Assembly (NCBI GenBank): GCA_000433135.1
Contig: HF991961.1
Span: 1-6,530, forward strand
Reading direction: 5' to 3'
Source of the DNA: Clostridium sp. CAG:921
GTDB lineage: Bacteria > Bacillota > Clostridia > TANB77 > CAG-465
DNA length: 6,530 bases
This document shows positions 1 to 5,369 of this stretch, piece after piece. How positions within the stretch are numbered: the stretch's first letter is position 1; every line of letters begins with the position of its first letter. The notes under the pieces are model-generated. The model made no database searches. It was not told the DNA's origin and saw nothing but the letters and a program-made list of their open reading frames with translations. A program made the translations under genes and the position numbers.

Positions 1-278
1 TTTAAAATTTCAATACTTTGTTGAAAGTACACCCAAAAAGCTCTTTCAACAAATTAATCCTCATCTCACTTGAATGAGATATTTATATATTAACATATAT
101 TTTATTCAAGTATTTTAGGAGCTTTTGTATTGTTATTAAGTGTTTTCAAAGTTAATTTTACATAATTTTTTTGCATGTTCTGTATGTCCTATTTTTTTCA
201 TGCCTTCTTTTCTAAACTTACTAATTTATCTAAAATCGATTTTTCCTATAATATAATTTAACACAATTAATAAAAATT
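1..278. other. Non-coding stretch downstream of the metal ATPase
   Basis: There is no convincing gene here. Two tiny minus-strand reading frames exist (2-64, 20 codons; 136-201, 21 codons), but neither has a well-spaced ribosome-binding site or a recognisable product. The stretch holds an 11-bp perfect inverted repeat (17-27 with 43-53), a short hairpin (ATCTCA 63-68 with TGAGAT 75-80), and a 12-bp AT-rich palindrome (232-243). No clear U-tract terminator for the ATPase operon is visible. Transcription of that operon may end at one of these weak hairpins or beyond the left edge. Confidence 0.6.
17..53. repeat. Perfect 11-bp inverted repeat (hairpin)
   Basis: TTTGTTGAAAG (17-27) is the exact reverse complement of CTTTCAACAAA (43-53), with a 15-base loop between them. 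Neither flank carries a run of T on the transcribed side, so it is not a standard intrinsic terminator. The loop and first base of the 3' arm contain AAAAGCTC (36-43), which could pair with GAGCTTTT at 119-126, allowing an alternative fold or pseudoknot. Function is unknown. A processing or weak termination hairpin, a regulatory leader for a gene off the left edge, or the remains of a mobile-element end are all possible. Confidence 0.5.
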
Positions 279-2132
279 TTATTTTTTCAAATTTATTCTA
301 AAACAATTTATAACTGCAAGAAGTGAAATTCCAACATCTGCAAAAATTGCTTCCCACATTCTAGAAATTCCAAATGCACTTAGAATCAAAAATACTATTT
401 TTACTAATAATACTACTGTAATATTTTCTGTTACTATCATTTTTGTTCTTTTTGCTATTTTTATAAAATCAACTACCTTTTGAGGTTCATCATTCATTAA
501 AACCACATCAGAAGTTTCTACTGCTATGTCTGAGCCTTTTCCCATTGCTATTCCAACATCAGAAGTTGCAATAACTGGTCCATCATTTATACCATCACCA
601 ACAAAAGCTACTTTTTTCCCATCAGATTTTAAATTTTCTATTATTTTAGATTTTTCATCTGGTAACAACTCCGAATAGACTTTATCAAATTTTAATCTCT
701 CTGAAATTTTTTCAGCAATATTTTTCTTATCACCTGTAAGTAATATAACATCCTTTATTCCATATTTTTTCAAATTTTGGCTAAGAGTTAATGTATTATC
801 TTTGATTTCATCTTCCATAACAACATAACCAATATACTCACTATTTACAGCAATATGTATAACTGTTGATGCAGATATATCCTCGTGTTTAATCTCATAT
901 TTTTCCATTAATTTGCTGTTTCCAACTAAAATTTCTTCACTTGATGTTTTACAAACTATACCATTTCCTGCAATTTCTTTATGTGATAATATTTTTTGAT
1001 TAGATCTTTGACTCTTATTTAAGCTTTCTACTACTGACTTAGCAATGTAATGATTCGACAAAGATTCTGCCAAATATAATTTTCTTAACATTTCATCTTC
1101 TGTATAGTTTTTTGAGTTTACTTTTACCTCAGATATTTTAAAATTACCTTTTGTTACAGTTCCAGTCTTATCAAATACAACATCATCTAGTTTGGTTGCA
1201 ATATCAATATACTTGCTTCCCTTTACTAAAATACCATTTTTGCTACATGTACCAATACCAACAAAAAATCCAAGCGGTACTGATATTACTAAGGCACATG
1301 GACAAGATACTACCAAAAAGTTTAATCCTCTACTTATTGCCTCACCAACTGGAACTTTAAAAACAATTGGTAATACAATCATAATAATCACAGCAAGTAA
1401 AGTTACAATTGGTGTGTATATTTTTGCAAATCTTGTAATAAATTTTTCTGTATTTGATTTTTTTGCACTAGCTTCATCAATTAGTTTAACTATCTTAGAA
1501 ACAGTAGAAGATTCAAACTTACTAGTTACCTTCATCTCAAAAGTTTCACCTAAATTTATTGTTCCAGATAATACTACATCATTTTCAAAAATATTTTGCG
1601 GTTTTGACTCTCCAGTTATTGCTGAAGTATCCAAAGTGGTTTTTCCAAAGCTTACACCATCAAGTGGTACCCTTTCTCCATTTTTTATAACTATTATATT
1701 TCCAACACTAACAGCCTCAGGTGGCACTTTTTCAATTTTTTCACCTGTTTTTAAATTAGCAAACTCTGGTCTTAAGTCAAGTGTCTTCTCTATTTTTTTC
1801 TTTGAATTTTCTACCGCTTTATCTTGCAAATATTCGCCAATTTTATATAAAAGTAATACAAGAATTGCTTCATTATATTCACCAATTGCAAAAGCTCCAA
1901 TAGTTGCTACACTCATTAAAAAATTCTCATCAAACATATCTTTTTTAAATAGTTTTTTACAAGCATTCCAAATAATTTCATATCCAAGTAAAACATATGA
2001 TGCTGCATATAATATAAATGAAAAATAATTTTCATTATTATTAAAGTATAAAACTACTGCTACTACAAAGCTTAACACACCAAGTAAATTAATGATTTTT
2101 TCTGATAATTTTTCTCCATTTTCTTCTTCCAT
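279..2132 (-). CDS. cadA: P1B-2 type heavy-metal efflux ATPase (Zn/Cd/Pb), CadA/ZntA family
   Basis: This is a 617-residue membrane pump expected to use ATP to export Zn(II), Cd(II) and Pb(II) from the cytoplasm. Visible motifs are the actuator TGES at 173-176, the transmembrane metal-site CPC at 277-279, the phosphorylation motif DKTGT with Asp321, GNG at 389-391, TGDKK at 466-470 and GDGIND at 512-517. Lys578 and the DxG motif (Asp599, Gly601) in the last two helices, together with CPC, are the signature of the P1B-2 Zn/Cd/Pb subgroup rather than the Cu or Co groups. Hydrophobic helices lie near 13-30, 36-55, 68-103 (a pair), 239-259, 268-293, 570-588 and 592-611. The protein begins almost directly at the first helix and has no N-terminal HMA domain or CxxC motif, making it about 100 residues shorter than classical CadA. 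Two conserved positions differ: the HP dipeptide is His361-Tyr362, and the hinge reads GDGINDGP instead of GDGINDAP. The ATG follows the repressor stop after four bases, and its GGGAG ribosome-binding site lies inside the end of the repressor gene, which suggests translational coupling. The family call is secure; which metal is preferred is inferred. Confidence 0.93.
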   Translation of the reverse strand: MEEENGEKLSEKIINLLGVLSFVVAVVLYFNNNENYFSFILYAASYVLLGYEIIWNACKKLFKKDMFDENFLMSVATIGAFAIGEYNEAILVLLLYKIGEYLQDKAVENSKKKIEKTLDLRPEFANLKTGEKIEKVPPEAVSVGNIIVIKNGERVPLDGVSFGKTTLDTSAITGESKPQNIFENDVVLSGTINLGETFEMKVTSKFESSTVSKIVKLIDEASAKKSNTEKFITRFAKIYTPIVTLLAVIIMIVLPIVFKVPVGEAISRGLNFLVVSCPCALVISVPLGFFVGIGTCSKNGILVKGSKYIDIATKLDDVVFDKTGTVTKGNFKISEVKVNSKNYTEDEMLRKLYLAESLSNHYIAKSVVESLNKSQRSNQKILSHKEIAGNGIVCKTSSEEILVGNSKLMEKYEIKHEDISASTVIHIAVNSEYIGYVVMEDEIKDNTLTLSQNLKKYGIKDVILLTGDKKNIAEKISERLKFDKVYSELLPDEKSKIIENLKSDGKKVAFVGDGINDGPVIATSDVGIAMGKGSDIAVETSDVVLMNDEPQKVVDFIKIAKRTKMIVTENITVVLLVKIVFLILSAFGISRMWEAIFADVGISLLAVINCFRINLKK

Positions 2133-2136
2133 AACA

Positions 2137-2451
2137 TCACTCCCTTATATGTTCCATTGCCATACTAAATATCTTTTCAATATGGTCATCATTTAATGCA
2201 TAAAACACTTCTTTTCCTTCTTTTTTCGATCTTACTAGCCTTGCTGATTTTAAATTTTTTAATTGATGTGAAACAGATGAATGAGTCATTCCTAGAATGT
2301 TAGCAATGTCACTCACACATAGCTCTTTTTTATGTATAGTATATATAATTCTAATTCGAGTTTCATCCCCAAATAATTTAAAAAGCTCTGCAAGTTCAAG
2401 TATTTCACTATCTTTTGGTACACTTTTTATTTCAATGCTTTCTTTTTTCAT
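2137..2451 (-). CDS. ArsR/SmtB-family metal-sensing transcriptional repressor
   Basis: This is a 104-residue winged-helix dimeric repressor that should bind the operator just upstream of its own gene and release it when metal binds. The family core is clear: FGDETRIRII at 27-36, then the helix-turn-helix SDIANILGMTHSSVSHQLKNL at about 47-67, and a beta-wing around residues 71-86. The C-terminal helix carries Asp88, His90, His101 and Glu104, spaced D-x-H-x10-H-x2-E, the same layout as the alpha-5 zinc site of SmtB (D-H-H-E) and close to CzrA (D-H-H-H). The alpha-3N site of CadC is not supported: only Cys45 of the usual CVC remains (Cys-Val-Ser) and the N-terminus has no Cys. A Zn(II)/Co(II) sensor is therefore more likely than a CadC-type Cd/Pb sensor. 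The start at 2451 was chosen because AGGTGA lies five bases upstream of this ATG. The in-frame ATG at 2508 would fall inside the promoter and operator. It is the first gene of a two-gene operon with the efflux ATPase. Confidence 0.93.
   Translation of the reverse strand: MKKESIEIKSVPKDSEILELAELFKLFGDETRIRIIYTIHKKELCVSDIANILGMTHSSVSHQLKNLKSARLVRSKKEGKEVFYALNDDHIEKIFSMAMEHIRE
2140..2146 (-). promoter_or_regulatory. Ribosome-binding site of the ATPase gene inside the repressor gene
   Basis: On the minus strand AAGGGAG precedes the ATPase ATG (2132) by seven bases. It forms the last sense codons of the repressor, whose TGA stop is at 2139-2137. This overlap fixes the ATPase start and argues that the two genes are translated from one message. 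Confidence 0.8.
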
Positions 2452-2469
2452 TATATTCACCTGCCAAAT

Positions 2470-2495
2470 AATATATGAATATTTATTCATATATT
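2470..2495 (-). promoter_or_regulatory. 12-2-12 palindromic operator for the ArsR/SmtB repressor
   Basis: AATATATGAATA (2470-2481) and TATTCATATATT (2484-2495) are perfect reverse complements separated by TT. The imperfect 12-2-12 palindrome with a TGAA core is the known operator type for SmtB, CzrA, CadC and related repressors, and here it is perfect. It overlaps the predicted transcription start and reaches the -10 region, so binding should block RNA polymerase. Further TATTCATATA-like copies at 2492-2501 and about 2502-2511 may be extra half-sites. Confidence 0.85.
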
Positions 2496-2498
2496 CAT

Positions 2499-2527
2499 AT
2501 ATTATCATATATTACTCCGCTTGTCAA
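2499..2527 (-). promoter_or_regulatory. Sigma-A-type promoter of the repressor-ATPase operon
   Basis: On the minus strand a perfect -35 TTGACA (2527-2522) is followed after 17 bases by TAATAT (2504-2499). An overlapping GATAAT (2506-2501) at 15-base spacing is the alternative -10. The predicted start near 2492 lies within the repressor operator, consistent with metal-inducible control. Confidence 0.8.
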
Positions 2528-2745
2528 ATAAATTTATATAATTTTATACAAAAATAAAACTGAATATATAAAAATTAAATATATAAAAAATTTAAATCAC
2601 CATCTATATGAAAAAGTAAATTTTAAAAACATAAATGTAAATATAAATATAACTGTAACTATACGTATAAATACGAAGAAACATATACAAATCTTTATTT
2701 GAATAAAAATTTTAGAAAATTATATAAATTATATTTTTCATAATG
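2528..2745. other. AT-rich spacer between the metal operon promoter and the glycosyltransferase terminator
   Basis: No open reading frame with a ribosome-binding site is visible on either strand. The stretch is dominated by A/T runs, with a short direct repeat AATATATAAAAA at 2563-2574 and 2578-2589. It may act as an AT-rich upstream element for the metal-operon promoter, but nothing specific is seen. Confidence 0.5.
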
Positions 2746-2788
2746 AAAAAAAGCGTAAAATATAGTGTTTAGGCACTACTTTTACGCT
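2746..2788 (-). terminator. Intrinsic terminator of the glycosyltransferase gene
   Basis: On the minus strand AGCGTAAAA (2788-2780) pairs with TTTTACGCT (2760-2752). Beyond a small internal loop, TAGTG (2778-2774) pairs with CACTA (2767-2763) around a six-base loop. Seven T residues follow directly. It lies about 30 bases after the glycosyltransferase stop codon and insulates the metal operon from it. The plus strand lacks a T run after the hairpin, so it acts in one direction. Confidence 0.9.
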
Positions 2789-2817
2789 AATAAAAAAGTA
2801 CATATGAAATATTATTG

Positions 2818-4068
2818 CTATTTTATATTTATAACATTTTCAATTGCAATTGTTCTTTTATGTTCTATTGGTTCCCACACATATTGTTTTTTCACTAAGC
2901 ATATTAAATTTATTGGTACCCAAGTAAAGAAAAATATTGGAAACGTAATTATTCCAACAATTGACTGTCTTACACTCTTTCCTTGTGCTAATAAAGCAAA
3001 AACTGCTACAAAAATACTTGCTAAATATCCAAATATAACTGATGCTAATATATTTACTATATCTGTTGCACCTCCTAATATTTGAATACCACACACTCCG
3101 TATAACAATACTGCAAGTATCAATCCAAACGACAAAATTTGCATAATCGGTGCCATATAATATATTGACATATCAAAGCAAACAAGCTTTTTCTTTTTTA
3201 TGCTCTCTTTAAACAACTTACCAGAATATATTTTCAAACATTGCATAGTTCCAACAGACCATCTTTTTCTTTGTTTCCATGACTGAGTAAATTTTGCTGG
3301 CTGTTCATCATAAGTTATTGCATCTTTTACAAATCCAATTTTTACACCATTTAAAGCACATTGTGCACTAAATTCTACGTCTTCTGTTAAAGTTATAGTA
3401 TCAAATCCATACTTTTTTATAACTGATTTTGCTACCATAAAACCTGTTCCATTTATTGAGGCTGATAATCCAATATTTGTTCTTGCCTGACTAAAGAAAA
3501 AATTCTGAATAAAGTAAAATAACGAATAGCAACTAGAAATCCAAGAATCTTTTGGATTTTTACAATCTCTAAAGCCCTGTGCTACATTATATCCTGATAT
3601 ATAAGCATCATTCATTCTCTTTAGAAAGTCTGGATGCACAATATTATCCGCATCAAAAATGCAATAAGCATCATATTCAGGAAACTCATTCATTAAGTAA
3701 TTAAATGCATATTTTAGAGCATCTCCTTTTTTTGTGACCTCTACATCACATTCAATAATATTTGCACCTTCATCTTTTGCAATCTGTTTAGTATTGTCAG
3801 TACAATTGTTTGGTATTACAAATATATCATAAAGTTCTTTGCTATAGTTTTGCTTTTTTAAACTACTGATTAATTGCTTTATAACTACTTCTTCATTTCT
3901 GGCCGGAATAAGTATTGCAAACTTTGTTTTTTCTTTATATCTTTTAATTTTATTTTTCTTATTAAACACTACACAAAGTCCTGTAAAGACATAATAAAGA
4001 GTGTATGATATGATCATAAAATAAAAAATATAATATATTAATTCTAATATAATTTTTAGTACTTTCAT
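2818..4068 (-). CDS. Membrane-bound family 2 glycosyltransferase (BcsA/NodC/EpsO-like)
   Basis: This is a 416-residue inverting GT-A glycosyltransferase, anchored in the cytoplasmic membrane, that likely transfers sugar from a nucleotide-sugar donor to a growing surface polysaccharide or glycolipid. One N-terminal helix (about 8-35) leads into the cytoplasmic catalytic domain. Motifs seen are PARNEE at 55-60, Asp81 near the nucleotide pocket, the DAD (DxD) metal site at 139-141, TED at 228-230 and QRKRW at 266-270. The TED and Q-x-x-R-W pair is characteristic of processive-type GT2 enzymes such as cellulose, chitin oligosaccharide and exopolysaccharide synthases. About three helices follow (near 301-330, 335-361 and 367-391), and no c-di-GMP-binding PilZ domain is present. 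The length fits the short EpsO-like subgroup. The ATG is preceded by AAAGGAGA at 4081-4074. The gene has its own promoter and terminator, so it is monocistronic and its neighbours do not reveal the sugar or acceptor. The family is secure; the substrate and product are unknown. Confidence 0.9.
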   Translation of the reverse strand: MKVLKIILELIYYIFYFMIISYTLYYVFTGLCVVFNKKNKIKRYKEKTKFAILIPARNEEVVIKQLISSLKKQNYSKELYDIFVIPNNCTDNTKQIAKDEGANIIECDVEVTKKGDALKYAFNYLMNEFPEYDAYCIFDADNIVHPDFLKRMNDAYISGYNVAQGFRDCKNPKDSWISSCYSLFYFIQNFFFSQARTNIGLSASINGTGFMVAKSVIKKYGFDTITLTEDVEFSAQCALNGVKIGFVKDAITYDEQPAKFTQSWKQRKRWSVGTMQCLKIYSGKLFKESIKKKKLVCFDMSIYYMAPIMQILSFGLILAVLLYGVCGIQILGGATDIVNILASVIFGYLASIFVAVFALLAQGKSVRQSIVGIITFPIFFFTWVPINLICLVKKQYVWEPIEHKRTIAIENVINIK

Positions 4069-4088
4069 TAATATCTCCTTTACAACAA

Positions 4089-4117
4089 ATTATACTCTCC
4101 AAAGTCTAATCTGTCAA
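4089..4117 (-). promoter_or_regulatory. Consensus-perfect sigma-A promoter of the glycosyltransferase gene
   Basis: On the minus strand TTGACA (4117-4112) is separated by exactly 17 bases from TATAAT (4094-4089). The predicted start near 4082 lies next to the ribosome-binding site (4081-4074), leaving a leader of only about 14 bases. No operator-like palindrome is visible over it, which suggests strong constitutive expression. Confidence 0.88.
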
Positions 4118-4223
4118 TATCGTCCATAGTAATTTAAAGGATCATATACCTTAACTACAGTGAAAAATAACATAAAACCTTTACTTTAAATTTTACACTT
4201 GATACATTATATACTAAAATTTT

Positions 4224-4256
4224 AAAAAAAGTATCAAACCTCGAAAAGTTTGATGC
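4224..4256 (-). terminator. Intrinsic terminator after the pilin-like gene
   Basis: GTATCAAAC (4231-4239) and GTTTGATGC (4248-4256) form a nine-position stem with an eight-base loop. In the minus-strand RNA one position is a C-A mismatch; in the plus-strand RNA it becomes a G-U pair. Seven T residues follow on the minus strand (A run at 4224-4230), and six T residues follow on the plus strand (4257-4262). The hairpin starts eight bases after the pilin-like stop codon. Confidence 0.85.
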
Positions 4257-4263
4257 TTTTTTA

Positions 4264-5355
4264 CTAAATATTAACATTTACTGTTTGAACAGTCCAATTT
4301 TTAGCATTATCTTCAATATACACAGTTATTTGTCTTACACTCTTCTTTATTGGTATAATATTACTATGTGCAACATTACCACTTGTTTCAAAATGTCCAT
4401 TTATTGTATATTTTTGTTCATCTATAAGTGTTCTAGAATCATATGCACTATTATTTTCATACTTTATATACTTTATTCCACTTGAATCATCAGAAACATT
4501 ATTTAAAGTAAGATATCCATATATTTCTTGATCATCCACACTATCTAGTCTATTTTGAGTTACACTTATTTCAAATTTTGGTGCTATTTTATCAATATTT
4601 TTCACACTAAACTTTGCTTCTACTACTTTACTACTAACTTTAGTACTATGACACTTTACTACAATATCACAGTTTTTATCGCAAGTTATCGTATAAATCT
4701 TATTTTCTCCAGCATTATTTGACTTATATGAAGTATAATTTGTAGCATTTATAGTTATGCTGTCTAAATCATAACCTTCTGGTAACTTAGCACTAACTTC
4801 TACAGATTTATTTGTCCAATTGCTATCACTTGTTGTAAATATTACATATGGAGATGATTGCATATTTACACTTCCTGTATCATAACTTATCCTCTTTTTT
4901 AAGTCATCTGTAAGTGTAAAGTATAAACTTGAACCTACACTAAATCCTTTAGCATAATATACTTTTCCAGTAGTTGGTGAAACTGCATAAATATCATTTT
5001 GACCATCCTTACCATTTCCATACTTTAATGAATTATATCCTATCTTACTATAATCTATCTCTGCTAAAACTATGTTATTACCAGATATAGTTTCATTATT
5101 TTCCAAAAACTGATTTTTAAATTCATTACTTAAATTAGAAACATTAACGATTATACTATCACCTGTAGGCAAACTGCCATTATTTGAACTAGCATAAGCA
5201 TCAACTGCCGATTGAAGTGTATTTATTTCAGTTGCAAAAGACAGTTTTTTTGAATTATTTGCTGTATTACTACCTGTAATTACCACTGTTGATACTAGTA
5301 TTAACATAACTGCAACTGTTGCAACCAATACAATAAAAGAAAAACCTTTTTTCAC
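4264..5355 (-). CDS. Type IV pilin-like (prepilin) protein with a C-terminal Ig-like module
   Basis: The N-terminus reads MKKG then FSFIVLVATV and a hydrophobic helix to about residue 27. This is a class III (prepilin) signal that would be cleaved after Gly4 by a PilD-type peptidase, with the mature protein joining a type IV pilus-like or pseudopilus structure. Residues 39-64 (around FATEINTLQSAVDAY) resemble the alpha-1 helix and loop of pilins and pseudopilins. From about residue 170 to the end the protein is beta-rich and Ig-like, with KIYTIT, DKNCDIVV, SVKNIDKIAP, SDDSSGIKYIKYE and VYIEDNAKNW. The same module occurs in the upstream gene product. Cys225, Cys229 and Cys235 cluster within this part. 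At 363 residues it is longer than a simple pilin (about 150), which fits an added domain. The GTG at 5355 was chosen because GGAGG lies seven bases upstream and it gives the standard short leader. An ATG at 5373 overlaps the upstream TGA stop but has a poor ribosome-binding site. Mature position 5 is Val, not the usual Glu. The prepilin call is strong; the exact role (minor pilin, adhesin or pseudopilin) is inferred. Confidence 0.82.
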   Translation of the reverse strand: MKKGFSFIVLVATVAVMLILVSTVVITGSNTANNSKKLSFATEINTLQSAVDAYASSNNGSLPTGDSIIVNVSNLSNEFKNQFLENNETISGNNIVLAEIDYSKIGYNSLKYGNGKDGQNDIYAVSPTTGKVYYAKGFSVGSSLYFTLTDDLKKRISYDTGSVNMQSSPYVIFTTSDSNWTNKSVEVSAKLPEGYDLDSITINATNYTSYKSNNAGENKIYTITCDKNCDIVVKCHSTKVSSKVVEAKFSVKNIDKIAPKFEISVTQNRLDSVDDQEIYGYLTLNNVSDDSSGIKYIKYENNSAYDSRTLIDEQKYTINGHFETSGNVAHSNIIPIKKSVRQITVYIEDNAKNWTVQTVNVNI

Positions 5356-5362
5356 ATTCACG

Positions 5363-5367
5363 CCTCC
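5363..5367 (-). promoter_or_regulatory. Ribosome-binding site that fixes the pilin-like start
   Basis: GGAGG on the minus strand lies seven bases before the GTG at 5355 and within the reading frame that would start from the ATG at 5373. Its spacing supports GTG initiation and a four-residue leader (MKKG) over a ten-residue one. Confidence 0.75.
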
Positions 5368-5369
5368 AA

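Noticed and set aside
2..64. 20-codon minus-strand frame across the 11-bp inverted repeat
   Set aside because: No properly spaced ribosome-binding site serves the ATG, and the codons are constrained by the inverted repeat. An internal TTG with an upstream GAGG is possible but would give only 15 residues.
136..201. 21-codon minus-strand frame beginning MKKIGHTEHAKK
   Set aside because: The only purine-rich box is one base from the ATG, the product is unrecognised, and the frame is short enough to be chance. The frame stays open for only a few codons upstream, so it could be a gene remnant, but nothing supports that.
1192..2028. Long plus-strand open frame opposite the ATPase gene
   Set aside because: It is antisense to a gene with all P1B-2 motifs, has no ribosome-binding site, and its translation is a low-complexity S/T/F-rich shadow of minus-strand codons.
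2452..2508. N-terminal extension of the repressor from the ATG at 2508
   Set aside because: These codons lie over the -10 region and the operator, and the ATG at 2451 has a well-spaced AGGTGA box and gives the usual family length.
2563..2589. Short direct repeat in the AT-rich spacer as a possible iteron or attachment site
   Set aside because: Only two copies of a simple A/T 12-mer are present, which is expected in DNA of this composition.
4201..4256. Second upstream promoter for the glycosyltransferase (TTGATA in the terminator stem, TATAAT near 4205)
   Set aside because: Spacing is about 20 bases, and the perfect promoter at 4089-4117 already accounts for expression.
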